Notes: generated by a model from the letters alone, not told the origin. A stretch of 64,000 nt of DNA from Amycolatopsis thailandensis (GCF_002234405.1 NZ_NMQT01000073.1:1-64000), one strand, 5' to 3'; positions 8,259-16,787 are shown, counted from the stretch's first letter. Numbers and translations are program-made.

Positions 8259-8803
8259 GCGCCCAGTATCGGGGCCAGCGAGGGGATCTCGGCGGGGACT
8301 TCGGTGAGGGAGCCGTACTCCCGGGTCGCGACCAGCGGCGGCGAGTAGGCGTGGACGCTGGCGGCGGGCTCGGAGCCGATGCCGGTCACCTGGTGCGCGC
8401 GCCCCGCGCCGAAGCCGATGCCCTCACCGGCGACGTGCGTGCGGCGCCGGATCGGGCCGCCGGGATAGCGGTACTCCTCGCCGAGCTCGCCCTGAAGCAC
8501 GGTGAACGAGCCGGACGCGCCACCGTGGTCGTGCGGTTTGGTCTGCTGGCCGGGCAGCCAGGACAGCAGCCACAGTTCGACACCGTCGGTCAGCGCGAGC
8601 CGCGCCCACCATCGGCGCTCCTCGTCGAACCGCAGCAGGCCGCGCAGGCCCCCGGTCAGTTCGGTGGTGACGGTGGAGGTCAGATCGGCCAGCTCCCGGG
8701 GTGTCCAGAGCAGGCGCTCGGGGTGCAGCAGCTCGGGCAGCAGCGGATCGGTCAGCTGCGGGTGGATCTCGAAGTCCTGGCGGGACGAGACGGACGTGGT
8801 CAC
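8255..8803 (-). CDS. Cysteine dioxygenase
   Basis: This 182-residue cupin oxidises cysteine to cysteine sulfinate with non-haem iron. The metal motif is visible as KPHDHGGASGSFTVLQGELGE, with the third His in GRAHQVTGIG. The N-terminus has the conserved RWWARLALTDGVELWLLSWLPGQ strand. The GTG at 8803 has GAGGAG 8 bases upstream. It is co-translated with the rhodanese gene downstream. A leader ORF and a stable hairpin lie in the 200 bp upstream, so control by cysteine supply through attenuation is plausible. Confidence 0.87.
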   Translation of the reverse strand: MTTSVSSRQDFEIHPQLTDPLLPELLHPERLLWTPRELADLTSTVTTELTGGLRGLLRFDEERRWWARLALTDGVELWLLSWLPGQQTKPHDHGGASGSFTVLQGELGEEYRYPGGPIRRRTHVAGEGIGFGAGRAHQVTGIGSEPAASVHAYSPPLVATREYGSLTEVPAEIPSLAPILGA

Positions 8804-8861
8804 GGTGAGGCTCCTCGTGAAGGTTCGCGGGCAGGGCCGAACGCGGCGCGACACGGGTCTT

Positions 8862-8882
8862 CCCGGCACTCGGGGTGCCGGG
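8862..8882 (-). promoter_or_regulatory. Hairpin between leader ORF and cysteine dioxygenase gene
   Basis: CCCGGCAC and GTGCCGGG form a perfect 8 bp stem with a five-base loop. It lies 14 bases past the stop of the putative leader peptide and about 60 bases before the GTG of the dioxygenase gene. No T-tract follows, so it may act as a pausing or Rho-dependent element rather than an intrinsic terminator. Confidence 0.5.
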
Positions 8883-8895
8883 CAAGAGCGGGAAA

Positions 8896-9000
8896 TCAGC
8901 CGTGTCGCGCGGTGGTACACCCGGACGAGGCGACGAGGAGCAGGTCGATGGTGCGACGGCGCCAGAAAGAACCCCCGATGACGGGGAAGGCGGCGGCCAC
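8896..9000 (-). CDS. Putative cysteine-responsive leader peptide
   Basis: A 34-codon frame starting at GTG 9000 (another GTG at 9012) and ending in TGA. Its middle reads RRRTIDLLLVASSGC and it ends TTARHG. Actinomycete genes of sulfur metabolism often carry a short leader with a consensus like RR.VDL.RV.S..C, annotated as putative leader peptide; this match is from memory. A single Cys codon is followed by a short tail, then a hairpin at 8862-8882 before the cysteine dioxygenase gene. The ribosome site is weak (CAGG). It is too short for ordinary gene calling, and coding statistics cannot prove it. Confidence 0.5.
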   Translation of the reverse strand: MAAAFPVIGGSFWRRRTIDLLLVASSGCTTARHG

Positions 9001-9144
9001 GGACCTGATCACGTCTTCGATGTTGCCACAGGCGCCACCGCGGCGGTTATTCCGGAGAGCTCTGTCTCACTCCCTGGACCTGCCGCTTTCCGCCGACCGG
9101 CGGCCCGGTGCACACCCGCGCGCGTGTCCGGACACAATGGGCGC

Positions 9145-9957
9145 GTGAGCGAGCCGATCCAGCCCAGCGAACTTGACGACCTCGTGGTGAGGATGACCGG
9201 TGTCGGGGTCCGCCGAACAGGCAACGACCTCCTCGCCGACCTCGACTGGACCGTGGAACTGGACGAGCGCTGGGTGGTGCTCGGCCCGAACGGCGCGGGC
9301 AAGACCACCCTGCTCCGGCTGGCCGCGGCCGAACTCCACCCGACCTCGGGAACGGTCGACCTGCTCGGCGACCGGATCGGCAAGGTCAACATCTTCGAGC
9401 TGCGCCCGCGGATCGGGTTCACCTCGGCCGCGATCGCCCAGCGGGTGCCCGCCGAGGAACGCGTCCTCGACGTCGTGGTGAGCGCCGGGTACGCCGTCGT
9501 CGGCCGCTGGCGTGAGGAATACGACAGCCTCGACACCGACCGCGCCCGCGAGCTGCTGGCCGCGCTCGGCATCCCGCACCTGGCCGAACGCACCTTCGGC
9601 ACGCTGTCGGAGGGCGAGCGCAAGCGGACGCTGATCGCGCGTTCGCTGATGACCGACCCGGAGATGCTGCTGCTCGACGAGCCCGCCGCCGGACTCGACC
9701 TCGGCGGCCGCGAGGACCTCGTCGCCCGCCTGTCCGAGCTGGCCCTCGATCCCGAGGCCCCGGCCATGGTGCTCGTCACCCATCACGTGGAAGAAATCCC
9801 GCCGGGATTCACCCACGCGCTGCTGCTGCGTGACGGCCGCGCGGTCGCGTCCGGTCTCGTCGACGACGTCGTGACCAGCGAAAACCTGTCCAAGACGTTC
9901 GACCAGGATCTCCTGCTCGAACGGTCCGGTGATCGCTTCTTCGCCCGTCGCCGCTGA
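9145..9957 (+). CDS. ABC transporter ATP-binding protein
   Basis: This 270-residue ATPase has a Walker A motif GPNGAGKTT, signature TLSEGERKR, Walker B MLLLDEPAAGLD and the switch His in LVTHHVEEIP. It is a single nucleotide-binding domain with no membrane segments and no permease gene next to it. The sequence around FELRPRIGFTSAAIAQRVPAEE resembles the YlmA/MolC-like subgroup that is often encoded alone, so an export role is not assured. The GTG at 9145 is chosen because the domain starts soon after; no strong ribosome site is seen. Confidence 0.85.
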   Translation: MSEPIQPSELDDLVVRMTGVGVRRTGNDLLADLDWTVELDERWVVLGPNGAGKTTLLRLAAAELHPTSGTVDLLGDRIGKVNIFELRPRIGFTSAAIAQRVPAEERVLDVVVSAGYAVVGRWREEYDSLDTDRARELLAALGIPHLAERTFGTLSEGERKRTLIARSLMTDPEMLLLDEPAAGLDLGGREDLVARLSELALDPEAPAMVLVTHHVEEIPPGFTHALLLRDGRAVASGLVDDVVTSENLSKTFDQDLLLERSGDRFFARRR

Positions 9958-10012
9958 CGGGTCGTACTGACCGGTAGCCTGCAATCTGTCTTGGACGGTT
10001 AAGGAGGACGGC

Positions 10013-10792
10013 GTGGGAGAGTTCGTAAGTCTCGAGGTCGAAGGCGGGGTCGGGACGATCCGGCTGGACCGCCCGCCGGTCAACGCGCTGAACAACCAGG
10101 TGCAGGCCGAGCTGGCCGAAGCGGCCCGTGAGGCGTCCGAGCGCGACGACGTGCGCGCGGTGATCCTCTACGGCGGCGAGAAGACCTTCGCGGGCGGCGC
10201 GGACATCAAGGAGATGGCCGAGCGCACCTACCCCGAGATCGCGAAGTTCGGCGCGGCGCTGACGGCGTCGCTGGCCACCATCGCGAACATCCCGAAGCCG
10301 GTCGTCGCGGCCATCACCGGCTACGCGCTGGGCGGCGGGCTCGAACTCGCGCTGACCGCGGACCGCCGGATCGCCGGCGACAACGTCAAGGTCGGCCAGC
10401 CGGAGATCCAGCTCGGCGTCATCCCCGGCGCCGGCGGCACGCAGCGCCTCGCGCGGCTCATCGGCCCGAGCAAGACCAAGGACCTCGTGTTCACCGGCCG
10501 CTTCGTGAAGGCCGAAGAGGCGCTGGCGCTGGGCATCCTCGACGAGGTCGTGGCGCCGGACGACGTCTACGCCGCCGCGCACAAGTGGGCCTCGCAGTTC
10601 GCGAACGGCCCGGCTGTCGCGCTTCGTGCCGCGAAGGCCGCCATCGACGGCGGTCTCGACACCGACCTCGCGAGCGGTCTCAAGCTCGAATCCCACCTCT
10701 TCGCCGCGCTGTGGGCGACCGAGGACCAGCGCAACGGCATGAAGTCGTTCATCGAAAACGGCCCTGGCAAGGCCACCTTCGAGGGGAAGTAA
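10013..10792 (+). CDS. Enoyl-CoA hydratase/isomerase family protein
   Basis: This 259-residue crotonase-fold enzyme has the oxyanion-hole motifs EKTFAGGADIKEM and YALGGGLELALTADRRIA. The second catalytic Glu region reads GQPEIQLGVIPGAGGTQRL, the form seen in active enoyl-CoA hydratases of beta-oxidation (both Glu positions present). A strong AAGGAGG precedes the GTG at 10013. It is five bases upstream of a methyltransferase gene, so the two are likely one transcript. It probably hydrates short-chain enoyl-CoAs in the cytoplasm; the exact chain length cannot be read. Confidence 0.9.
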   Translation: MGEFVSLEVEGGVGTIRLDRPPVNALNNQVQAELAEAAREASERDDVRAVILYGGEKTFAGGADIKEMAERTYPEIAKFGAALTASLATIANIPKPVVAAITGYALGGGLELALTADRRIAGDNVKVGQPEIQLGVIPGAGGTQRLARLIGPSKTKDLVFTGRFVKAEEALALGILDEVVAPDDVYAAAHKWASQFANGPAVALRAAKAAIDGGLDTDLASGLKLESHLFAALWATEDQRNGMKSFIENGPGKATFEGK

Positions 10793-10797
10793 GCACG

Positions 10798-11760
10798 ATG
10801 ACCCAGGTGAACGACCCGGCGCCGAACCCCCACGCCACCGCCGAAGAGGTCAAGGCCGCCTTCGACGACCCCAAGCTCGCCAACGTGCTCTACCACGACT
10901 GGGAAGCCGGGACCTACGACGAGAAGTGGTCCATCTCCTACGACGAGCGCTGCATCACCTACGCGACGGACGTGTTCAACGCCGTCGCCGGTGAAGACGG
11001 CCAGCCGTACCCGACCGCGATGGAACTGGGCAGCGGCACCGGTTTCTTCCTCCTGAACCTGATGCAGGGCGGGGTGATCAAGAAGGGGTCGGTCACCGAC
11101 CTCTCGCCCGGCATGGTCCAGGTCGCGCTGCGCAACGCCGAGAACCTCGGCCTCGACGTCGACGGCCGGGTCGCCGACGCGGAGCGGATCCCTTACGAGG
11201 ACAACAGTTTCGACCTCGTCGTCGGGCACGCTGTGCTGCACCACATCCCGGACGTCCGCGCGGCGTTCGCCGAGGTGCTGCGGGTGCTGAAGCCGGGCGG
11301 CCGGTTCGTCTTCGCGGGCGAGCCGACGAAGGTCGGCGACTTCTACGCGCGCAAACTCGGCCAGATCACGTGGTATCTCACCACGAACCTGACCAAGATC
11401 CCGGTGCTCAACGGCTGGCGTCGTCCGCAGGAGGAACTCGACGAGTCCTCCCGCGCGGCCGCGCTGGAGGCCGTGGTCGACATCCACACCTTCGACCCGT
11501 CCGACCTCGAGTCGATGGCCCGCGGCGCGGGCGCGCAGGACGTCCGCGCGGTCACCGAGGAGTTCGCCGCCGCGCTCGCGGGCTGGCCGATCCGGACCTT
11601 CGAAGCCGCCGTGCCGCAGGAGAAACTGACCCTGCGCTGGCGTCTGTTCGCGTACCGGCTGTGGCTGCGACTGTCCGCTTTGGACAAGAAGCTGCTCGCG
11701 AAGGTGCTGCCACGCGAACTGTTCTACAACGTGATGATCACCGGCACCAAGCGTTCCTAG
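10798..11760 (+). CDS. Class I SAM-dependent methyltransferase
   Basis: The 320-residue protein has a standard Rossmann methyltransferase core: motif I AMELGSGTGFFLL, motif II TDLSPGMVQVA, motif III DAERIPYEDNSFDLVVGHAVLHHIPD and LKPGGRFVFAGEP. The 130-residue C-terminal extension is largely helical and may bind the substrate. The ATG lies five bases after the enoyl-CoA hydratase stop, and the next gene starts on the base after its own stop. The acceptor is unknown; a lipid or small molecule is typical of this subgroup. Confidence 0.85.
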   Translation: MTQVNDPAPNPHATAEEVKAAFDDPKLANVLYHDWEAGTYDEKWSISYDERCITYATDVFNAVAGEDGQPYPTAMELGSGTGFFLLNLMQGGVIKKGSVTDLSPGMVQVALRNAENLGLDVDGRVADAERIPYEDNSFDLVVGHAVLHHIPDVRAAFAEVLRVLKPGGRFVFAGEPTKVGDFYARKLGQITWYLTTNLTKIPVLNGWRRPQEELDESSRAAALEAVVDIHTFDPSDLESMARGAGAQDVRAVTEEFAAALAGWPIRTFEAAVPQEKLTLRWRLFAYRLWLRLSALDKKLLAKVLPRELFYNVMITGTKRS

Positions 11761-12930
11761 GTGCCTTACGCGTTCACCCTCGACGACGTCGCCTTCCTGC
11801 GCTCCGGCGCGGGAAGCGCGGCGCTCGCCGAATGCTCGTCCCTGCCGCTGACCGACAAGACCCGCATCGCCGACGTCGCCGCCGTCCGCCGGATCGCCCC
11901 GGACCACGCGGCCGCGGTGCTGGAAACGGTGGTGCTGCGGCGGAAGTCGTCGGCAAAACTGGACTCCGCGGACTCGTGGCTGTTCACCGGCGACGCCCTT
12001 CAGCAGGCCAGCGCCACCCTCGTCGCCCTGCACCGGGCGTCGCGACTGGCGGGCCGCGACGTCCACGACGTGACGTGTTCCGTCGGCGCGGACCTGATCG
12101 AGATCGCCCGGGTCGCTTCCCGGGCGATGGGCTCGGATCTGGACGAGGTCCGCCTGGCGATGGCGCGCCACAACGCTTCCGAGGCCGGGGTTTCGCCGGT
12201 TTTGGCGCGTGCCGACGCGTTGCGGCCGGTCAGCCGGTCTTCGGTCGTCGTGGCCGATCCCGCCCGCCGCGACTCCGCCGGGCGCCGGGCGTGGAAGCCC
12301 GCCGATTTCCTGCCGCCGCTGGACGGTCTTGTCGAGGCGTACGCGGGCCGCGAGCTTTCGGTCAAATGCGCGCCTGGCCTGGATTTCTCCATCGCGCCCT
12401 GGGCGGACGAGGTCGAACTGGTCTCTTTGGACGGCCAGGTCCGCGAGGCGTGCCTGTGGCGCGGGGTGGGCTCGACGGTTTCCCGCCGCGCGACGGTGTT
12501 GCGTTCGGACGGTGCACAGTGGACGATCACCGACGCCGATCCCGACGAGATTCCCCTGCGTGAGCCGGGGGAATGGATCGTCGACCCCGACGGCGCCGTC
12601 GTCCGGGCCGGACTCGTGCGGCATTACGCGGCGCGGCATGGCTTGTGGCAGCTCGACGAACGCATCGCGTACCTGACCGGGGACGTACCGCCACCGGGAA
12701 TCCGGGCGTTCCGGGCGTTCGAGTACGGACCGTACAGTGAGAAGAATCTTCGTGTACTGCTGAAAAAACACGATATCGGTCGGCTGGAGATCCTGGTCCG
12801 CGGTCTCGACATAGACCCGGATGCCTTGCGGCGCAAGCTGAAACCTCGCGGTGGTGAAGAAGCTACTTTGGTTCTGACCAGAATCGGCCGTTCTGGAGTA
12901 GCGTTCCTTTGCCGCGCACAGCTGACGTGA
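11761..12930 (+). CDS. THUMP-like domain methyltransferase
   Basis: The 389-residue protein is of the actinobacterial SAM-methyltransferase type with a C-terminal THUMP-like domain (PF18096). The methyltransferase core shows VHDVTCSVGADLIEIARVA, then VVVADPARRDSAGRRAWKPADFLPPL, in the D-P-A-R catalytic-loop position. The tail FRAFEYGPYSEKNLRVLLKKHDIGRLEILVRG is the THUMP-like part, which suggests an RNA substrate; this is inferred from the domain. The GTG start immediately follows the TAG of the previous gene, so translation is coupled. No target nucleotide can be named. Confidence 0.8.
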   Translation: MPYAFTLDDVAFLRSGAGSAALAECSSLPLTDKTRIADVAAVRRIAPDHAAAVLETVVLRRKSSAKLDSADSWLFTGDALQQASATLVALHRASRLAGRDVHDVTCSVGADLIEIARVASRAMGSDLDEVRLAMARHNASEAGVSPVLARADALRPVSRSSVVVADPARRDSAGRRAWKPADFLPPLDGLVEAYAGRELSVKCAPGLDFSIAPWADEVELVSLDGQVREACLWRGVGSTVSRRATVLRSDGAQWTITDADPDEIPLREPGEWIVDPDGAVVRAGLVRHYAARHGLWQLDERIAYLTGDVPPPGIRAFRAFEYGPYSEKNLRVLLKKHDIGRLEILVRGLDIDPDALRRKLKPRGGEEATLVLTRIGRSGVAFLCRAQLT

Positions 12931-12941
12931 GGAGCACTTCC

Positions 12942-13703
12942 ATGAGCCGGTTCACCGGTCTGCTGAAACTGGCCGCAGCGGCGGCCGCCGGAGCCGTCCT
13001 CGCGGGCGGTGCCACCGCCATCGCGAACCAGGACGACGCGGCCTGGCGGCGCGGGCACGAGCCCGCCAACATCGGCCAGGTCAAGCTCGATGTGAAGGCC
13101 TACTACGGCGACGTCGTCGTCGACGGCAAGCACCAGTACTCGGACGGCAGCCGGTTCGTCTCCGACACCAAGCGCCAGGTCGCCGACGCCAAGCGCTATC
13201 TGCAGCGGAGGCTGGATCGCGGCGTGAAGAACCCCGCCGTCGTGTTCGACGTCGACGACACCGCCGAAGTCACTTATGGCTGGGAGGTCGACAACGACTT
13301 CGGTTTCGATCCGGTGAAGCAGCAGGAAGCGATCGACAAGGGCACGTTCGTCGCGAACAAGCCGGTGCTCGAACTGGCGAACTGGGCGGCGCAGCGCGGC
13401 GTGAAGATCTACTTCCTGACCGGCCGCAACGAGTTCCAGGGCCCGCAGTCGCTCAAGAACCTCGCGAACGAGGGCTACCCGGCGCCGGCGGGCGCGTTCT
13501 TCAAGCCGAAGACCACCGCGCCGGACTACCTGCCGTGCGGCCTGACCTGCACCACCGTCCAGTACAAGTCGGGCACGCGGAAGCGCATCGCCTCGACCGG
13601 CGCGACCATCGTGGCCAACTTCGGCGACCAGTTCAGCGACCTCGAAGGCGGTTACGCCGAGTTCCCGGTGAAGCTGCCGAACCCGATGTACTACCTGCCC
13701 TGA
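12942..13703 (+). CDS. Secreted HAD-family acid phosphatase
   Basis: This 253-residue protein has a signal peptide (LLKLAAAAAAGAVLAGGATAIA) and a class B-like acid phosphatase domain. Motif I reads VVFDVDDTAEV (DxDxT), motif II is FLTGRNEF, and the late Asp motif is NFGDQFSDLEGG. It would dephosphorylate organic phosphates outside the cell. GAGGAG precedes the ATG at 12942. It is 11 bases after the THUMP-like methyltransferase gene and may be read from the same transcript, although the functions seem unrelated. Confidence 0.88.
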   Translation: MSRFTGLLKLAAAAAAGAVLAGGATAIANQDDAAWRRGHEPANIGQVKLDVKAYYGDVVVDGKHQYSDGSRFVSDTKRQVADAKRYLQRRLDRGVKNPAVVFDVDDTAEVTYGWEVDNDFGFDPVKQQEAIDKGTFVANKPVLELANWAAQRGVKIYFLTGRNEFQGPQSLKNLANEGYPAPAGAFFKPKTTAPDYLPCGLTCTTVQYKSGTRKRIASTGATIVANFGDQFSDLEGGYAEFPVKLPNPMYYLP

Positions 13704-13769
13704 GGGGAATATCCGCGCGGGCCGCGTCGCTGTGACGGGTAGCGGAGAAACCCCCGAGGGAGCTGATCC

Positions 13770-14144
13770 ATGCCTGACAAGAAGGTGCTGAAGCCCAGCG
13801 CGAGCCACCCGATCACGGTGGCGCCGAACGAGGCGCGAGTGGTCGTGACGGTCGGCGGGAAGGTCGTGGCGGACAGCGCGAACGCGCTCACGCTGCGAGA
13901 GGCGAACTACCCGCCGGCGCAGTACATCCCGCGTGCCGACGTCGACTTCGGCGTGCTGGAGCGGACGGAACACTCGACGTATTGCCCGTTCAAGGGCGAC
14001 GCGTCGTACTACAGCATCCGCACCGGGGACGGCGTCGCCGAAAACGCCGTCTGGACCTACGAGGCGCCGCACGACGCTGTCGCCGAGATCAAGGACCACG
14101 TCGCGTTCTACCCGACGAAGGTGGACGCGATCGAAGAGCGCTGA
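13770..14144 (+). CDS. DUF427 domain protein
   Basis: The 124-residue protein matches DUF427 (PF04248): YPPAQYIPRADVDFGVLERTEHSTYCPFKGDASYYSI and the end DHVAFYPTKVDAIEE are the family hallmarks. Members are small beta-rich cytoplasmic proteins of unknown biochemical role. GAGGGAGCT lies before the ATG. A family-A palindrome begins 15 bp after its stop, between it and the convergent gene. Confidence 0.88.
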   Translation: MPDKKVLKPSASHPITVAPNEARVVVTVGGKVVADSANALTLREANYPPAQYIPRADVDFGVLERTEHSTYCPFKGDASYYSIRTGDGVAENAVWTYEAPHDAVAEIKDHVAFYPTKVDAIEER

Positions 14145-14158
14145 CCGCCGCCTCGCGC

Positions 14159-14215
14159 GTGCAATGAAGGGGCCTTTCATAGCAAAATTTGCTATGAAAG
14201 GCCCCTTCATTGCAC
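14159..14215. repeat. Palindromic repeat, family A
   Basis: A perfect palindrome of about 57 bp: arms begin GTGCAATGAAGGGGCCTTTC and meet at an AAAATTT centre. It is nearly the same as 55329-55381 and uses the same arms as 2688-2734 in the opposite orientation about the centre. It sits between two convergent genes. Confidence 0.9.
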
Positions 14216-14238
14216 GGGGGAGCCCTTCCGGAGCGCGG

Positions 14239-14958
14239 TCACACGAGGTGATTGATCCGGTCTCCGTCGGCGGCGAGAGAGGTGTCGGGCTCGATCCGCC
14301 AAGCGTCGAGGCCGGGTGTGTCGAGGAGCGCGTCGATCAGGGCCTCTTCGCCCGCGACCAGCGTCGAATTGAAGTCGACCTCGGTGGCCACGCACCACGC
14401 GCGGTCGTCCGGCCAGAACAGGTTGGGCGACTGCGCCTCGAACCAGCTCGGCCGGGGCCGCCAGCCGAGTTCCGTCGCCGAGGCCAGCGGCCCGGTGAAC
14501 AGCAGGTAGTCGCGGCCGGGATGGCGCAGGCGCGGCGCGTCGAGGTGCTCGCGGGACAACGTCCTCTCGTCGGCCCAGCCGTAGCCCTCCCAGAGGCAGA
14601 ACCAGGCGTCCGAAGCGGACGTGTGGTCGCCCAGGACGGCCAGCAGGGCGATGAGGCTGTGCGACGGCAGCGTGCCGCGTCCCGGCGGTGAACCCCGCCA
14701 GAGCGAGCCGGTGAGGTTCACCGGATCCGGCGAGCCGACGAGCGTGTGCCACTGCATGGCGCCGTGGGCGCGCCGTCCCGTTTCGGCCGCGGCTTCGCGC
14801 CAGCTCGCCCAGCCGCCGCGGTCGCGTTCGGCGGGATGGCAGAGCCGGGCGTAGGCGGCGTAACCACGTGGGACGGTGCGGCACGCAGCGCCGAACGCCC
14901 CGCCGAGCCTGGGGGAGATCCACTCGGCGGGGGACGGGTCGAGCACCGGCCGCAGCAC
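14239..14958 (-). CDS. Conserved hypothetical protein
   Basis: The 239-residue protein is soluble and rich in Trp (GWASWREAAAE, GAMQWHTLVGSPDP, YGWADERTLSREHLDAPRLRHPGRDYLLFTGPL). It contains a WCVATEVDFNSTLVAG patch typical of an uncharacterised actinomycete family. No catalytic motif is recognised. The GTG at 14958 opens the conserved VLRPVLDPSPAEWI start. It is divergent from the AraC-type regulator gene, whose GTG lies 77 bp away, so the regulator may act on this promoter; that is inference. Confidence 0.65.
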   Translation of the reverse strand: MLRPVLDPSPAEWISPRLGGAFGAACRTVPRGYAAYARLCHPAERDRGGWASWREAAAETGRRAHGAMQWHTLVGSPDPVNLTGSLWRGSPPGRGTLPSHSLIALLAVLGDHTSASDAWFCLWEGYGWADERTLSREHLDAPRLRHPGRDYLLFTGPLASATELGWRPRPSWFEAQSPNLFWPDDRAWCVATEVDFNSTLVAGEEALIDALLDTPGLDAWRIEPDTSLAADGDRINHLV

Positions 14959-15034
14959 GACGGCAAGTCTTCAGGAAGATCAAGTGACGCGCATCTTGTC
15001 GTTCTTGTCGGTGGGCGGGGGCATACTGCCGGGC

Positions 15035-15811
15035 GTGGGTGTTCCGCTGCGCCGCCGTTCGGGCCGTTCGGTGTACCGCGAAAGCACGCCGGTCGCGGAG
15101 GTGGCCGGCGTGGTCGAGAGTGCCTGGACGGGCTGGGTGGGGTGCCGTCGTCCGCTGCGGGTGTTCCCGGACGGTTGTGTGGACCTCGTCTGGGACGGGC
15201 GAGGGCTCGCCGCGGTCACCACGGTGCGCGGCGTGCTGAGACACGAGCTGCCGTCGGCGGAGTGGACCGTCGGGCTCCGGCTGAGGTGCGGTGTCGGCGG
15301 CGCGGTGCTGGGGCTGCCGATGACGGACCTGACGGCGGAGGCCACTCCGCTGCGCGACCTGTGGGCGGGAAGGGCCCGTCGCGCCGAAGCCAGGCTGGCC
15401 GAGTGCGGGGCACCGGGCGAGGCGCGGTCGCTGCTGGAGGAGCTGGTCGCCGAAAGGCTGCGGGACGTCGAGCTGGACGGTCTCTCGATCGCGGCCGCTC
15501 GCGCGCTGCGTTCGCCGGGTGCCCGCGCCGATCGGGTGGCGGCGGCGCTGGGCGTGAGCGAGCGTGGCCTTCGGCGGCACGTGCGGCACGAAATCGGCGT
15601 CGGTCCCAAGGAATTGCAGCGGGTGCTGCGGTTCCGCCGGTTCCTCAACCGGGTCGAGGCCGTCGCACGGGACCGTTCGTCACTCGCCGACGTCGCCGCC
15701 GAAGTGGGCTACGCGGACCAGTCCCACCTCGGGCGCGAATGCCGTCGGCTGTCGGACTCGTCGCCCGGCGCCCTCGTGCGATCGTGGACTGGCCGAAACG
15801 TTCCAGACTGA
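15035..15811 (+). CDS. AraC family transcriptional regulator
   Basis: The 258-residue protein has an N-terminal ligand domain of the DUF6597 type (RRPLRVFPDGCVDLVWDG) and a C-terminal AraC double helix-turn-helix. The latter shows VAAALGVSERGLRRHVRHEIGVGPKELQRVLRFRRFL and VAAEVGYADQSHLGRECRRL. The GTG at 15035 is chosen because upstream codons lack family sequence. It is divergent from the hypothetical gene at 14239-14958 and 28 bp upstream of the thioesterase gene. The inducer is not known. Confidence 0.85.
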   Translation: MGVPLRRRSGRSVYRESTPVAEVAGVVESAWTGWVGCRRPLRVFPDGCVDLVWDGRGLAAVTTVRGVLRHELPSAEWTVGLRLRCGVGGAVLGLPMTDLTAEATPLRDLWAGRARRAEARLAECGAPGEARSLLEELVAERLRDVELDGLSIAAARALRSPGARADRVAAALGVSERGLRRHVRHEIGVGPKELQRVLRFRRFLNRVEAVARDRSSLADVAAEVGYADQSHLGRECRRLSDSSPGALVRSWTGRNVPD

Positions 15812-15839
15812 GCCTGGCCGCCGAGGCGAAGATCGGGAA

Positions 15840-16265
15840 GTGCCCGAACCTTTCCGCGTCACCATCGACATCCGGACCGACGATCTCGACATCAATGGGC
15901 ACGTACGCGGCCCCGCCTATCTCGCGTACGCCGATCACGCGCGCTGGGAAAGCGTCTGGGCGGCCGGGGTGGACCCGCTGGCGCTCAAGGCCGCGAATCT
16001 CGGTCCGGTCAACCTCGAAACGACCATCCGGTTCCGCCGGGAACTCCGGGCCCGCGCACGGATCGACGTCCTGACCCGGTTCGTCTGGGAACCGGGCAAG
16101 ATCTCGCTGGTGGTCCAGGAGTTCGTCACACCGGACGGCACCGTGGTGGCCGAAGTCGAAAGCCTCTCCGGGCTGCTGGATCTCGAACACCGCCGCCTGG
16201 TCCCGGATCCCGCGCTGCACTGGCGGAAGTACGCGGCGCGGCCGGAGATCCTCGGCCTGACGTGA
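15840..16265 (+). CDS. Acyl-CoA thioesterase (hotdog fold)
   Basis: The 141-residue protein is a single hotdog domain. It carries the YbgC/4-hydroxybenzoyl-CoA thioesterase pattern DDLDINGHVRGPAYLAYADHARWE, where the first Asp is the usual catalytic residue, followed by TTIRFRRELRARARIDV. It should cleave an acyl-CoA in the cytoplasm; the chain is not known. The GTG at 15840 follows CGGGAA. The stop abuts the stop of the convergent GNAT gene with no spacer. Confidence 0.82.
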   Translation: MPEPFRVTIDIRTDDLDINGHVRGPAYLAYADHARWESVWAAGVDPLALKAANLGPVNLETTIRFRRELRARARIDVLTRFVWEPGKISLVVQEFVTPDGTVVAEVESLSGLLDLEHRRLVPDPALHWRKYAARPEILGLT

Positions 16266-16787
16266 TCACCCGCCAGTTCTCCGCTGGTAAAGGCTGGTCG
16301 GCCAGGTCAGCTCGGGCGGATCCGCCACGTGCTCGAATCCCGCGCGTACGTAGAGCGCGCGCAAGGCGGGGTTGTCGCGCGTGGTCGCCACCCGGACGAA
16401 GGATTTGCCCCGCGCCGCCGCCCGCTCCCCGGCCCAGTCGATGATCCGGACCCCGAGCCCGGCTCCGGCCGCTTCCCGCGCCACCGCGAGGCGTCCCAGG
16501 TAGTAGGCCGGTTCCGTGTTTTCACCCCAGAGATCCGGCTCCGCTTCGGTGACCACGCAAGTCGCGATCGGCTTGTCGAGCCTGGTGATCAGCAGCGCTT
16601 CGCCCAGTGCGATCTGACGGTTCACCGATTCCCGGGGAAAACGTCGCGGCCATTGACGGATTCCGCGTCCGGTCAGCCACGCGGCGGCTTCGGCGAGGAG
16701 GTCGAGCACCGCGTCCTCCTCACCGGGGCGGGCCGGGCGGATGGTGGCGTCCGGGGTGAGCGGCTCGGGGCCGGCGATGATCGGCAT
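16266..16787 (-). CDS. GNAT family N-acetyltransferase
   Basis: The 173-residue protein is one GNAT domain. The acetyl-CoA loop region reads LGRLAVAREAAGAGLGVRIIDWAGERA and the closing strand is NPALRALYVRAGFEHV. It has the long first helix LDLLAEAAAWLTGRGIRQWP typical of small-molecule or toxin-type acetyltransferases. The substrate is unknown. It is convergent with the thioesterase gene and 47 bp from the divergent APH-like gene. Confidence 0.87.
   Translation of the reverse strand: MPIIAGPEPLTPDATIRPARPGEEDAVLDLLAEAAAWLTGRGIRQWPRRFPRESVNRQIALGEALLITRLDKPIATCVVTEAEPDLWGENTEPAYYLGRLAVAREAAGAGLGVRIIDWAGERAAARGKSFVRVATTRDNPALRALYVRAGFEHVADPPELTWPTSLYQRRTGG

Noticed and set aside
10567-12771. 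734-codon open frame opposite the methyltransferases
   Set aside because: Antisense artefact of GC-rich codon usage; the plus strand has the methyltransferase motifs.
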